Assembly: GCA_009781315.1 (NCBI GenBank)
Contig: WQYI01000001.1
Span: forward strand, 310,001 to 374,000
Length of the DNA: 64,000 nt
Direction: 5' to 3'
Origin: Candidatus Endomicrobium embiratermitis
GTDB lineage: Bacteria; Elusimicrobiota; Endomicrobiia; Endomicrobiales; Endomicrobiaceae
In this document: piece after piece, positions 9,101 through 17,184 of the stretch
Layout: each line of letters begins with the position of its first letter
How positions within the stretch are numbered: position 1 is the first letter of the stretch
Program-made: the position numbers and the translations under genes
The notes under the pieces: generated by a model
The model's input: the letters and a program-made list of their open reading frames with translations, nothing else
Databases searched by the model: none
Told to the model about the DNA's origin: nothing

Positions 9101-10778
9101 AACCAAATAAAGCGTTTATATATGCCCGAACAACGTTTTTATCGTCTTTCAATACAAACTGTTCTATTGAAATTCTGTTCAGATTTACGTCGCCTTTGGC
9201 TTCAAGTTTTTTGAATTTATTATCGTATATAAAACCGTCAAAAGCCTTAAAGTCAAATTCCGTTGTGCCGTCTTTTTCATATTTTATGCGGCCGTTTGCC
9301 ATACCTTTAATTTTATTTGTCGAACGTCCGAACATTCTTAAGACGTTTGCAATATCCGTATTTACAAACTTAAAATCAGTAGAGAGTATCTGTCTGTCTT
9401 TTATAACGCTGTTAAAAACCACGGAATTATCGCTTTTATAAAAATTAAACACATACATTCCCCCGTTTCGCGCGATAGAGCCGTAAACGTCGGTTTTATC
9501 TATGGTTTTCGTATGAAAATCTCTTAAAACAAAATTAATTTTTCCGCTGTACTCGTCAATCTCTCCCTGAACCGTGATTTTTCCTTTAGGATCCGCTCCA
9601 AGAAGCGCGGCAAAAGGCATTTTGGAAATATCTGCTTCTTTCATATCGGCTTTGATTTCGCCCGTTTTAATATTTCCGGTAAAAGTTCCGGTTGTTTTAT
9701 CGTTGGATACAAGCTTGGCAATATAATCTCCGTCTTGAGAATAATTTATAAAAACCCCGCCTCTTGCGTACAAAATATTGAATTCGCCGTTTCTGCCGAT
9801 TTCGCCGTCTATGCTAAAACCTCCGATATTAAAATTCAAAGTTTTGACGGCATCGGCTTTGACATTTATTCTGTTTTCCGAATTTTTGCGCGAAAAACGA
9901 ATGTCAAGCATCGCTTCTATTTCTTGATTGATCTTTGACAAATCTATATTCGCCAAAACACCGAATTCTCCCGCTGTTTCTGATAAGATTTCAATTCTTC
10001 CGAAATTTCCGTTTAATTCAAACTTAAAATCATTTCCTTTTTTTATCGCCGTTCCCGATATGTCGCTTATGTCAAAAGCTTTGTAAGACATTTTTTCAAT
10101 GTTTATGTTCTGATCTAAATCAAAAGAAAAAATATCAAAGTTTCCGTGTGCGTTAATTAAAGCTTCGATGTCTCCTTCCGACGACAAAGATATATCGGAA
10201 TCGTACAGTCCGTCTTGTTTAAGAGTCATGGACGAGTTAAGCGTAATCGACGAGTTTAAAATAAAATACGACGCGGAAAGACTTATGGCGGGACGCGAAA
10301 CCGACATACGGGTATTATCAATATTGATGCTGTTAGAACCTGTTATAAGAGATATTCTGTCGGCTTGTATATCTACGGGATGTTCAGGCAGCGGAAAAAA
10401 ATTGTTTCGGGGCTCAATAATATTTCCGGCGGACGGCGCATTTTTTTGTATATTATCAAGCAATATCCGGACGTCGGAAATTTCGATGCTTTTTATGTAG
10501 TTCAGCGGAGTCTTAATATGCTTTACGATATTAAGTACTCCGAACTTTATTAAAACTCTTTTTGCCAAAACTTTATTTTCATAATTAAAATCCGTTATAA
10601 TAATTCCTTTGTTAAAAGGCGAAATATAAAAATTGTTAAACCGCATATCTTTGCCGGTCTTTTTTTGTATGTAATTTTGGATATAAGGCACCAGCATCGC
10701 ATTGCGCACATTATACGCCGCGGCAAAAACCGCTATAAGCACCGCTATATATATGATATATCTTATAAATTTCCACAT
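6132..10778 (-). CDS. tamB: TamB-like translocation and assembly module protein (DUF490)
   Basis: A very large (1548 aa) envelope-spanning protein of the TamB/AsmA group, implicated in outer-membrane protein insertion and in moving phospholipid to the outer membrane. There is one N-terminal membrane anchor (about 5-25). A long beta-rich taco-like region follows, with recurrent GxxxFNIxxxKA-type strands (about 60-1250). The DUF490 C-terminal domain (about 1250-1548) contains GSVFLKGTKNNIRASG and a LLGTKYSLEKNLTNQFLLGYS barrel-like motif. Its neighbours bamA and ompH fit the role. No tamA is in the window. The start has only a weak ribosome site. Confidence 0.88.
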   Translation of the reverse strand: MWKFIRYIIYIAVLIAVFAAAYNVRNAMLVPYIQNYIQKKTGKDMRFNNFYISPFNKGIIITDFNYENKVLAKRVLIKFGVLNIVKHIKTPLNYIKSIEISDVRILLDNIQKNAPSAGNIIEPRNNFFPLPEHPVDIQADRISLITGSNSINIDNTRMSVSRPAISLSASYFILNSSITLNSSMTLKQDGLYDSDISLSSEGDIEALINAHGNFDIFSFDLDQNINIEKMSYKAFDISDISGTAIKKGNDFKFELNGNFGRIEILSETAGEFGVLANIDLSKINQEIEAMLDIRFSRKNSENRINVKADAVKTLNFNIGGFSIDGEIGRNGEFNILYARGGVFINYSQDGDYIAKLVSNDKTTGTFTGNIKTGEIKADMKEADISKMPFAALLGADPKGKITVQGEIDEYSGKINFVLRDFHTKTIDKTDVYGSIARNGGMYVFNFYKSDNSVVFNSVIKDRQILSTDFKFVNTDIANVLRMFGRSTNKIKGMANGRIKYEKDGTTEFDFKAFDGFIYDNKFKKLEAKGDVNLNRISIEQFVLKDDKNVVRAYINALFGFTEDSPDSSFDMNLKDIKIAGAKLNGRILFNGTLAGNREVKGKFEGTNVSVSGISFPALSADSVISTKRFVISELKSENGLSGNFKADFVKKNLSGTINFKNTDIKGFYPELSAAVNSAVKLNGSFQNPSARITANIKKAKYSGIPFSFDADFISRNGKISVKKFDLVSDKTRISASGVYSKIGKLNIVFEKIPEKLINKFVGFVTPVKGDFSGSGTLIQRNGRKHLKMFLTGENTSVKNVKISGFKSNFEIYKNKISLSSASAKIADSEIKAPSGSFNLKTGSYGLELKLVNTHVGPVDVFGNVILSGSMKKKKGGSEYRGTITLNNFWINRYKLLQSEFNYHIHNKIFEFASANSKPNIFKSSGTVVFGEGVFIKNFIVEHEKSLFVMNSGIASDNIEIDIKGKDLSLDFITDAFGIPVSMSGTANLRVDFEGNPSNPSATIKTQSSGGSISEIPYDNFEVEIVSKDNRAEIKKAVIYKKNEINVLASGFFPFWIDSTLKNKMRKLPVNISYSIEDPKMTIFKYISQGYVEPLSGKLSLKGSVKGTFDKISNNGQFTITGGSLDVKRYLDKIKDFNADISIVDNLITLNKLSAKSGTGKITGTGTVFLEGFTPQKFDLRFFTENKGIPVKIPELAIPSFIGSKVLLQDYSSGEPRFDITLTGSAEKPKIAGTVILENTRFTFPSANKSSGGDSALPEDTEFDLELKSAKNTRFENSFADAWINGSVFLKGTKNNIRASGIIDSQRGSIQYLGIEFNIINVKVEIMEDHSIYITAEGESEVYSSNKSVSEAIRLVIDRSEINSLNVRFYSRDDPTMDSQTALAKLTKTEQTTERRNRELLLGIITEFDLRQQALRLFDTNFATPFTRTVLRRTGLVDNFKVSYVAPDRDPALVDDTSFVNLLLGTKYSLEKNLTNQFLLGYSLTFDRYDQLERRLDLKHEIEMKYRLANNLFLSGSYELESEASMHQPDRKLMLQHQIRFGQPAKKTN

Positions 10779-10846
10779 TTTTTTAATAAAACCGAAGCAA
10801 TATCATGAGAGAGACAGTTTATCATTATCGACAAGTAAACAACGAA

Positions 10847-10879
10847 GCGGCGGCAAAAATTATTTCATTACGCCGCCGC
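10847..10879 (-). terminator. GC-rich stem-loop after ilvE
   Basis: GCGGCGGC ... GCCGCCGC, an 8-bp stem with a roughly 17-nt AT-rich loop, downstream of ilvE on the minus strand. The following sequence (TTCGTTGTTT) is only moderately T-rich. The stem resembles the terminator at 59966-60006. Confidence 0.5.
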
Positions 10880-10895
10880 TGTAAAATCCGGGTAA

Positions 10896-11771
10896 TTATT
10901 TAATCGGAACGCCGGTAAGCCTTGTCAAAGTTTTAAATTCTTTTATAAGTTTTGCCGTAATTTTCCCCGGTTTTCCGTCGCCTATTTCTCTTGAATCCGC
11001 GCATACAACGGGTATAATTTCCGCGGCGGTTCCCGTAAGGAAGCACTCGTCCGCGGTATAGACGTTATAAATAGTCATTCGTTCTTCTTTCACGGATATT
11101 TTAAGTTTGTTTTTAGCAAGTTCAATGGCCGCATCTCTGGTTATTCCTATTAAAGCGCCCTCCGAAGCCGGAGGAGTATATAGAATTCCGTTTTTGACGA
11201 TAAAAATATTGTCTCCGGTACATTCCGCGACATAACCTTCGGCGTTCAACATTATGGCTTCCATAACTCCCGCTCTTGTCGCTTCCATTTTGGCCATAAT
11301 ATTATTTAAATAATTGAGCGATTTTACATTGGGGCTTAAAGAATCCGGACGTATTCTCCTTGTTGAAACCGTTATGACTTCGCCGCCTTTCTCATACAAT
11401 TCTTCGGGGTAAAGAGTTATTTTGTCGGCAATAACAATTACTGACGGCGGCTCCGTGCATTTCCTAGGGTCAAGCCCCAGGTCTCCGCAGCCTCTTGTGA
11501 CGATAAGTCTTATATAGCCTTCCGTTATTTTGTTTGCCAAAAGAGTTTTTATCACGGCTTTTTCCATTTCGGCTTTTGTCATCGGTATTGTAAGATTGAT
11601 AGCTTTAGCCGACATCCAAAGTCTGTCTAAATGTTCTTTAAGCCTGAATACTCTTCCGTTATAAGCTCTGATTCCTTCAAAAATCCCGTCTCCGTAAAGC
11701 AGACCGTGATCGAAAACGGAAATTTTCGCATCCTCTTTTTCAACAAGTTTCCCGTCAAGATAAATCTTCAT
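10896..11771 (-). CDS. ilvE: Branched-chain amino acid aminotransferase (class IV)
   Basis: PLP enzyme interconverting Val/Leu/Ile and their 2-oxoacids with glutamate/2-oxoglutarate. 291 residues, full length. It begins with the fold-type IV motif DHGLLYGDGIFEGIRAYNGRVF (about 21-42). The PLP lysine lies in SPNVKSLNYLNNI (about 148-160), and the phosphate-binding EGYVAECTGDNIF follows. A D-amino acid transaminase or ADC lyase is possible for the fold, but the sequence reads as the short IlvE type. Ribosome site GGGGAA. Last gene of lysS-lolC-lolD-ilvE. Confidence 0.88.
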   Translation of the reverse strand: MKIYLDGKLVEKEDAKISVFDHGLLYGDGIFEGIRAYNGRVFRLKEHLDRLWMSAKAINLTIPMTKAEMEKAVIKTLLANKITEGYIRLIVTRGCGDLGLDPRKCTEPPSVIVIADKITLYPEELYEKGGEVITVSTRRIRPDSLSPNVKSLNYLNNIMAKMEATRAGVMEAIMLNAEGYVAECTGDNIFIVKNGILYTPPASEGALIGITRDAAIELAKNKLKISVKEERMTIYNVYTADECFLTGTAAEIIPVVCADSREIGDGKPGKITAKLIKEFKTLTRLTGVPIK

Positions 11772-11791
11772 TTCTTATTCCCCTTTTTAAC

Positions 11792-11919
11792 TGCAAAGTG
11801 AAAAGTTAGAAGTGAAAAGTTAAAATAACGAATTTCGGCAAAGCCGAAATAGAATTAATTGGTTTTCGCAAAGCGAAAACACATAATTTTCACTTTTCAC
11901 TTTCAACTTTTCACTTTGT
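11792..11919. repeat. 7-mer arm element E3 (GAAAAGT family)
   Basis: Left arm GCAAAGT GAAAAGT TAGAAGT GAAAAGT. Hairpins ATTTCGG-CAAAG-CCGAAAT (11832-11850) and GTTTTCG-CAAAG-CGAAAAC (11862-11880). The right arm is the inverted run and reaches into the lolD stop: the TGA of lolD is part of an AAAGTGA unit. Confidence 0.9.
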
Positions 11920-12576
11920 CTCTATATGTCCGTCGGTCATCTTTATTATTCTGTCAGACTTTGCCGCAAGGCTCTCGTTATGCGTAACCAACACTAACGT
12001 CGCATTTCTTTCCGCCGAACTTTCAAATAAAAGTTTTTCTATCTCCGCTCCCGTAGCTCTGTCCAGATTTCCGGTAGGCTCATCGGCAAAAATAATTTTA
12101 GGGTCGTTTATTAATGCCCTTGCCAAAGCTGCTCTCTGCTGTTCCCCTCCGGACAATTCGTTCGGGAAATGATTTTTTCTGTGTGAAAGCCCGACTTTTC
12201 CCAAAATGTCTTCGGCTTTTTTCAATTTTTCCTCTCTGTCTTTCCACGCCGGAAGCAGGACATTTTCTAAAACGGTAAAATCCGAAAGCAAATAATGAAA
12301 CTGAAAAACAAAACCTATGTTTTCTTTTCTCATCGAGCATAAATAGTCGTCATTTGATAGAAAACAGTCTTTTGCGTCAACAAAGACTTTGCCGGAAGTA
12401 GGTCTGTCCATAAGGCCTAAAATATGTATAAGCGTGCTTTTTCCGGCTCCCGAAGGCCCGGTAAAAGCGACTTTCTCTCCGGACTTTATTTCAAGGTTTA
12501 TATTCTTTAAAACCTCTACGTCCGGAGAATCTTTTTTTTTATAATGTTTGCTTAAGTTAACCGCTTTTATGTTCAT
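11911..12576 (-). CDS. lolD: Lipoprotein-releasing ABC transporter ATPase LolD
   Basis: ATPase of the inner-membrane complex that releases outer-membrane lipoproteins to a carrier. 221 residues with Walker A GPSGAGKSTL (about 40-49), ABC signature LSGGEQQRAALARAL (about 141-155), Walker B IIFADEPTGNLD and the H-loop THNE. The MacB/LolD subfamily is supported by the permease gene immediately upstream. The ATG lies at the edge of repeat E4 with no clear ribosome site. The stop codon TGA is supplied by a heptamer of element E3. Confidence 0.9.
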   Translation of the reverse strand: MNIKAVNLSKHYKKKDSPDVEVLKNINLEIKSGEKVAFTGPSGAGKSTLIHILGLMDRPTSGKVFVDAKDCFLSNDDYLCSMRKENIGFVFQFHYLLSDFTVLENVLLPAWKDREEKLKKAEDILGKVGLSHRKNHFPNELSGGEQQRAALARALINDPKIIFADEPTGNLDRATGAEIEKLLFESSAERNATLVLVTHNESLAAKSDRIIKMTDGHIETK

Positions 12577-12580
12577 TTTT

Positions 12581-12645
12581 TAATTCGTTACTCGTAACTG
12601 CCGTTGATGTTGATTCGTAATTCGTAATTTGAAATTCATAATTGC
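12581..12645. repeat. 7-mer arm element E4 (ATTCGTA family, short)
   Basis: Right part ATTCGTA ATTCGTA ATTTGAA ATTCATA (about 12612-12640). A shorter left part, AATTCGT TACTCGT, lies near 12581-12597 around AACTGCCGTTG, the complement of the AACGGC core seen in other elements. It lies between lolC and lolD. Confidence 0.65.
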
Positions 12646-12647
12646 CC

Positions 12648-13874
12648 TTATCCGTATCTTATAGCTTCAAGCGGGTCGAGTTTAGAAACCTGATACGCGG
12701 GATAAATTCCCGCTAATACGGTTATAGCAAACGCGCTTATTGCTACCGCTAAAATGTCCGACGGCATTATTACTATCGGCAGTCTGTCAACATAATATAC
12801 TCCTTGCGGGAGTTTAAAAATTTCGAAATATTTAAGGAACAGGCTTATTCCGGCGCCTATAATAATTCCTAAAATCGTGCCGATAGTGCCTACTACGATT
12901 CCTTCATAAAAAAATATTTTGGCTATTGAAAATTTCGAAAATCCCATAGCCGACATTATTCCTATTTCTTTTGATTTTTGAACGCTAAGCAGCAAAAGAT
13001 TTGAAATAATATTAAACGCCGCGACAAGTATTATAAGACCTAAAATCAGAAACATCATTATTTTTTCAAGTTTCAGAGCGGAAAACAAATTTTTATTCAA
13101 CTCTATCCATGCCTTCGCCCTGTAAGGAAACGATATTGAGTTCTGAAGTTTTGCGGCCGTGACAACGGCTTTATCGAAATTATCGGTATGGACACTTATT
13201 CCGCTGACTTCGCCTTCCATGGAAAATATTTTTTGGGCTTCGCTTAAATCGATAAAACCTAAAGACGAGTCAAAATCGTACATTCCGGAATGTATCAAAG
13301 CCGAAACCGTAAATTTATACATTTTAGGCATGCTTGCGAAACTCCCGGGAAACATCAAAACTACTTCGTCTCCTGCTGTAACTGCAATAGTTTTTGCAAT
13401 CTCGCTGCCGAGCATTATGCTTTTTTCGCCTATTGTTTTTCCGTCAAAACGCGTATCCGAAACCGTAATCTGCTTTGAAAGATTTACTATGCTGTTTTCC
13501 GATTCATAATCTATGGCTTTCAATATTATTCCGGTAGAAGCGGACGAAGCCAAACCTCTTATTATTCCCTGTTTGTAAATAAATGGCGAGAAATTTACGA
13601 CGGATTTATTTTCTTTTATTTTTTCCTCAACAGCCTTATAGTTTTTAAAAGCTTCGCCGTCAATCCTCGTAATTACTATATGCGGCTGAATGCCGAGTAT
13701 TTTGTCTCTTATATCGTTTTGAAAACCGCTCATAACCGCCAAAGTTATGACAAGAGCCGCAACGCCGAGAGTTGTTCCCCCGACGGCAATCAAAGTGGTA
13801 AGAAGCGAGAAAAAGCCTTTTTTTCTGGCTTTTAAATACCTTATGGCTATAAAAATTTCCGGCGAAAGTTTCAT
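12648..13874 (-). CDS. lolC: Lipoprotein-releasing system permease (LolC/LolE family)
   Basis: Inner-membrane partner of LolD. 408 residues: an N-terminal membrane helix (about 22-48, LTTLIAVGGTTLGVAALVITLAV), a periplasmic MacB-like domain (about 50-260) and three C-terminal helices (about 275-400, FtsX fold). It ends with YPAYQVSKLDPLEAIRYG, the usual coupling segment. Only one permease gene is present, so the transporter may be a homodimer (LolF-like), or a second permease is elsewhere. It lies 11 nt downstream of lysS. Confidence 0.9.
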   Translation of the reverse strand: MKLSPEIFIAIRYLKARKKGFFSLLTTLIAVGGTTLGVAALVITLAVMSGFQNDIRDKILGIQPHIVITRIDGEAFKNYKAVEEKIKENKSVVNFSPFIYKQGIIRGLASSASTGIILKAIDYESENSIVNLSKQITVSDTRFDGKTIGEKSIMLGSEIAKTIAVTAGDEVVLMFPGSFASMPKMYKFTVSALIHSGMYDFDSSLGFIDLSEAQKIFSMEGEVSGISVHTDNFDKAVVTAAKLQNSISFPYRAKAWIELNKNLFSALKLEKIMMFLILGLIILVAAFNIISNLLLLSVQKSKEIGIMSAMGFSKFSIAKIFFYEGIVVGTIGTILGIIIGAGISLFLKYFEIFKLPQGVYYVDRLPIVIMPSDILAVAISAFAITVLAGIYPAYQVSKLDPLEAIRYG

Positions 13875-13885
13875 TTTTTATCCTG

Positions 13886-15367
13886 TTATTCTGGACGCAT
13901 TGCCGGGAAAGTAATAACTTCTCTTATTGACTCAACGCCCGTCAAAATCATAACAAGCCTGTCTATCCCTATTCCAAGCCCGCCCGTAGGAGGCAACCCT
14001 TGCTCCAAAGCGAATATAAAATCTTCGTCAAAAGGCATAACTTCGTCATCGCCTTTCTTTTTGGCTTCCATTTGCTGGGTGAAACGAAGCTTCTGAAGTT
14101 CAGGATCGTTTAACTCGGAGTATGCGTTGGCTATTTCCATGCCTCTTATGTAAAGCTCAAACCTTTCGGCAATCTCGGGATTGTCGAATTTAACTTTTGA
14201 AAGCGGCGAATACACCGCAGGATAATCCATAACAAAAGTCGGTTCCGTCAAATGCGGCACGACTTTCTCGTCAAAAATCTGATCTAAGACTTTTTTGTCC
14301 GGCGCATTTTCAGGCAAGTCGAGATTTAAATGTTTAACGACGCCGTACATTTTCCCGGTCTCTACATAAGGAAGCAGTTCCAGCCCGGTATGCTCTTTTA
14401 TTAAATCAAACAATTTCGCGCGTCTGAAATTCAGATTGACCTGCGAACCGATTTTTTCAGCCGCGGTTTTTATCAAAGTTTCGGTTATATCCATCATATC
14501 GTTGTAATCCGCGTACGCCTGGTAAAGTTCCATCATTGTAAATTCAGGATTATGATTTTTGTCTATGCCTTCGTTTCTGAAATTTCTGCCTATTTCAAAA
14601 ACTCTGTCCATTCCGCCTACGACAAGCCTTTTCAAAAACAATTCGGGCGCAATCCTTAAAAATAAATCAATGTCTAAAGCATTGTGATGAGTCGTAAAAG
14701 GCCTTGCGTTAGCTCCGCCGGCCAAAGACTGCAAAACAGGCGTTTCCACTTCGACAAAGTTAAGTTCTTCAAGTTTATGCCTTATAGCCGAAATTATATG
14801 CCCTCTTTTTATAAAGACGTCTTTGACTTCGTTGTTTGCTATCAAGTCCAGATATCTCTGCCTGTACCTTGTTTCAATGTCTTTAAGACCGTGCCATTTC
14901 TCGGGCAAAGGTCTGAAAGCTTTTGTAAGCATTTGCCACTTTTCTACCATTATGCTTAATTCGTTAGTTTTAGTTCTGAAAGGCATTCCTTCAACCGCAA
15001 CAATATCGGACAGGTCAACCATATCTTTGAAAAGTTTATATTGCTCCGCGCCCAATTTGTCCGCGCGGACATAAATTTGTATTTTAGCGTAACCGTCGCG
15101 TATATCTAGAAACGCGGCTTTACCCATATTTCTGTACGTCATAACCCTGCCGGCCGCTTTTATATGAGCATTTTCCGCCATTTGTTCTTTTTCAAGATAC
15201 GCAAACTCCTGCTGTAGAACCGCTATGTTTTTTTCATATTTATATTGCGCGGGATAAGGATTTATTCCCATTTTTACAAAATCTTTGGCTTTTTGTTTTC
15301 TCTGCTGCATTATCTGTTCAATCGGAGCCGTATTTTGATCTGTAGCCGCCTGTTCTTTATTTTGCAT
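13886..15367 (-). CDS. lysS: Lysyl-tRNA synthetase, class II
   Basis: Charges tRNA-Lys. 493 residues from the ATG at 15367, preceded by AAAGGTGA; a GTG nine bases upstream (15376) is less likely because it lies in that ribosome site. An OB-fold anticodon-binding domain (about 60-150) precedes the class II catalytic core: motif 2 [32 protein letters not shown] (about 265-296, family hallmark) and motif 3 [11 protein letters not shown] near residue 465. First gene of the lolC-lolD-ilvE unit, with a promoter at 15474-15503. Confidence 0.96.
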   Translation of the reverse strand: MQNKEQAATDQNTAPIEQIMQQRKQKAKDFVKMGINPYPAQYKYEKNIAVLQQEFAYLEKEQMAENAHIKAAGRVMTYRNMGKAAFLDIRDGYAKIQIYVRADKLGAEQYKLFKDMVDLSDIVAVEGMPFRTKTNELSIMVEKWQMLTKAFRPLPEKWHGLKDIETRYRQRYLDLIANNEVKDVFIKRGHIISAIRHKLEELNFVEVETPVLQSLAGGANARPFTTHHNALDIDLFLRIAPELFLKRLVVGGMDRVFEIGRNFRNEGIDKNHNPEFTMMELYQAYADYNDMMDITETLIKTAAEKIGSQVNLNFRRAKLFDLIKEHTGLELLPYVETGKMYGVVKHLNLDLPENAPDKKVLDQIFDEKVVPHLTEPTFVMDYPAVYSPLSKVKFDNPEIAERFELYIRGMEIANAYSELNDPELQKLRFTQQMEAKKKGDDEVMPFDEDFIFALEQGLPPTGGLGIGIDRLVMILTGVESIREVITFPAMRPE

Positions 15368-15385
15368 TTTTATCACCTTTTATTT

Positions 15386-15472
15386 GGATGCTTGGATGCA
15401 TAGATGCACGGATGCATAGCAACGGCGTTTGTCTTTTCCATGCGTCTATGCCTCCATACATCTAAACTTCTA
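15386..15472. repeat. 8-mer arm element E5 (GGATGCAT family)
   Basis: Left arm GGATGCTT GGATGCAT AGATGCAC GGATGCAT, then AGCAACGGCG. Read on the other strand, the right arm is AGAAGTTT AGATGTAT GGAGGCAT AGACGCAT. Exactly four octamers per arm. It would lie in the lysS 5' UTR if the 15474-15503 promoter is used. Confidence 0.85.
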
Positions 15473-15473
15473 A

Positions 15474-15503
15474 TTTATAGCATTTTTTTGATTTCTTAGT
15501 CAA
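15474..15503 (-). promoter_or_regulatory. Promoter of lysS-lolC-lolD-ilvE
   Basis: Minus-strand TTGACT, 18 bp, TATAAA (-35 at 15498-15503, -10 at 15474-15479) with an extended TGC directly before the -10. Confidence 0.6.
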
Positions 15504-15586
15504 AATTTATATTTTGCGAATTTGTATAAAAAATCAATCTGTTTTTTAAAACCGCCGAGGCGGGTTTGTTTTTCAAAATGGCCAGT

Positions 15587-15618
15587 GTGGATCCCCGATA
15601 CCGACACTCGGGGATGAC
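15587..15618. repeat. Interspersed repeat, GGATCCCCGA-TCGGGGATGAC type (copy 2)
   Basis: GATCCCCGA ... TCGGGGATGAC inverted repeat around a short loop, immediately beyond the shortened DUF192 reading frame. The GGATCC and ATGAC ends match the copies at 2285, 18180 and 60206. Confidence 0.6.
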
Positions 15619-15619
15619 A

Positions 15620-15886
15620 CTAAAGTGTCAATTTTGAAGGAATTTCAATTATTGAAACTGCGTCTTTTACGGGCATTGCTATACGCCACGGTTTTACGTT
15701 TTCTTTAATTTTCAGCGTTTTGCCGTTTTTATCAAGAAATAAAACGTCAATATTAAAAAGCATAAAAAACGTGTGAATGCACGAACAATTTTCAAAAAGC
15801 AAAGCGTAATCCGCGTCTTTTTTCAGCATAAAACCGCGAAACCTTTGCCAAAAACTCTCTGCTTTTACAATCTTAATATTTTCCAT
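15620..15886 (-). CDS. DUF192 family protein, C-terminally shortened
   Basis: Small protein of the DUF192 family (function unknown; other members are often secreted). SFWQRFRGFMLKKDADYALLF (about 12-32) and the CSCIHTFFMLFNIDVLFLD core (about 35-53) match the family. At 88 residues it lacks both a signal peptide and the usual C-terminal GD-containing strand. The frame stops just after IIEIPSKLTL, where an interspersed repeat begins, so the end was probably rewritten by the repeat. The divergent gene at 15915 starts 29 nt away. It may be a decaying gene. Confidence 0.6.
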   Translation of the reverse strand: MENIKIVKAESFWQRFRGFMLKKDADYALLFENCSCIHTFFMLFNIDVLFLDKNGKTLKIKENVKPWRIAMPVKDAVSIIEIPSKLTL

Positions 15887-15902
15887 AATATTAATTTTTT
15901 TG

Positions 15903-15908
15903 TATAAT
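15903..15908 (+). promoter_or_regulatory. -10 box directly before the 15915 gene (possible leaderless transcript)
   Basis: TATAAT ends 6 nt before the ATG, with a weak -35 (TTTCCA, about 15880). Transcription would start at or within a base or two of the start codon. No ribosome site is visible. Confidence 0.4.
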
Positions 15909-15914
15909 CCTTTT

Positions 15915-16949
15915 ATGAAAAAAAATATTTTCGCTTTAACGTTTTTAGTATTTCTGATTCTCGGAGGAATTTTTTATCTTTTAACCGGTTTGCTTTCAAA
16001 AAACAAAGAATCGGAATTGGAAAGACTTATTATTGAAAAATCCAAAGCAGTTGTAACCATCAATATTCCGGCAATAAACAGGGCCGTTGGAAATTCCGAT
16101 GATATAGCCCTTATTTCATACATAGAAAACATAGCGAAAGTCGAAAATATATCCTCGTGTTTTATTCTGGACAAAAACAACAAAGTTATTATACACAATA
16201 ATACAAGAGAATGGAACTCGGTAAAGAAAGGCAGCATATACGACAGAGCGGTAAAGTATGACGGCGAACTTATTCAGTTTATGCCGGACGATAATTTTAT
16301 GCTGTTTTCAACCCCGATTGCCAAAAGCTATACTTTATGCTGCGTATTTTCAGTCCAAAAAGCGAAAGACGACGCCAGATACTGGAGAATAAAATATTTT
16401 ACAATCGCCGCCGTAATGTTGTTTTTAATAACCGCGATATTTTATATGCTTGCCAAGCTTTTGATAGTCTTTCCTTTCAACAGAATGAAGAAATCTCTCG
16501 AGCAAAGCACCGCCAATGAAATAAAAAAAGGCGCGTACAATGAAATTACAGACATTTTTGCTACTGAAAGGGAAAAATACGACAAGGCAATAAACGCTTT
16601 AGTGGCGGACAAGGAAAGCTTGACAAAGATTATAGAATATTTATACGCGCCGGATTCAAGACATCGGGCGCTTATAATACTTAACTCGTCAAACAATATC
16701 GTATTTGCTTACGATAAAACCGGAAAATTTTTGAAAAAAGATTTTGAAAAAGGCAAACACATTGTGGAGTCGTCGCTAAATCCGAACATCATAGAACTTG
16801 TCTACAAAGCCGCAGAACGAAACGGAAAAGAAATAGAGTCTGTTTCAGAAGGATACGAAATTACCGTAATGTCAATAGCTGACCGAAATAAACTATACGC
16901 AACGATAATAAAAATATCGGTTCATATACTGTCATCTATTCAACCATAG
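15915..16949 (+). CDS. Two-helix membrane protein with extracytoplasmic sensor-like domain
   Basis: I do not recognise a named family. 344 residues from the ATG at 15915; an in-frame TTG at 15900 is inside the -10 box. TM1 is about 6-26 and TM2 about 165-187, enclosing a 135-residue periplasmic domain with a Cache/PAS-like segment (SSCFILDKNNKVIIHNN). A cytoplasmic linker of HAMP-like character and a C-terminal domain (about 255-344) follow; it includes ALIILNSSNNIVFAYDKTG, which also looks PAS-like. No kinase, cyclase or methyl-accepting domain is present. It is the only plus-strand gene in the first 58 kb. Confidence 0.6.
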   Translation: MKKNIFALTFLVFLILGGIFYLLTGLLSKNKESELERLIIEKSKAVVTINIPAINRAVGNSDDIALISYIENIAKVENISSCFILDKNNKVIIHNNTREWNSVKKGSIYDRAVKYDGELIQFMPDDNFMLFSTPIAKSYTLCCVFSVQKAKDDARYWRIKYFTIAAVMLFLITAIFYMLAKLLIVFPFNRMKKSLEQSTANEIKKGAYNEITDIFATEREKYDKAINALVADKESLTKIIEYLYAPDSRHRALIILNSSNNIVFAYDKTGKFLKKDFEKGKHIVESSLNPNIIELVYKAAERNGKEIESVSEGYEITVMSIADRNKLYATIIKISVHILSSIQP

Positions 16950-16995
16950 ACGTAAATTTTGAACCCTGCCGCAATTAACGCGTATGTCTTTTAAG

Positions 16996-17184
16996 TCATT
17001 TAATTTCTGTTATTTCCGCGCAGTTGTCTATTGTTTTTTTATCTTCGATTGAAACTTTAAAAGGCTTGTCTTCGTCTTTCAACACGAATTTTCCGTCCTT
17101 TTTGTTTACTTTAATAGACGCGCAGGAAAATAAAGCGCTGAAAGAAATTAAAATTGCAATTAAAAAAACGTTTCTTAATTTCAT
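16996..17184 (-). CDS. Small predicted lipoprotein
   Basis: 62 residues, no recognised family. Starts MKLRNVFLIAILISFSALFSC: a type II signal peptide with lipobox LFSC, the cysteine at residue 21. A short charged, lysine-rich mature part (CASIKVNKKDGKFVLKDEDK) follows. The ATG overlaps the stop of the acyltransferase gene (ATGA), indicating translational coupling; the longer frame starting at 17247 lies inside that gene. Confidence 0.65.
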   Translation of the reverse strand: MKLRNVFLIAILISFSALFSCASIKVNKKDGKFVLKDEDKPFKVSIEDKKTIDNCAEITEIK

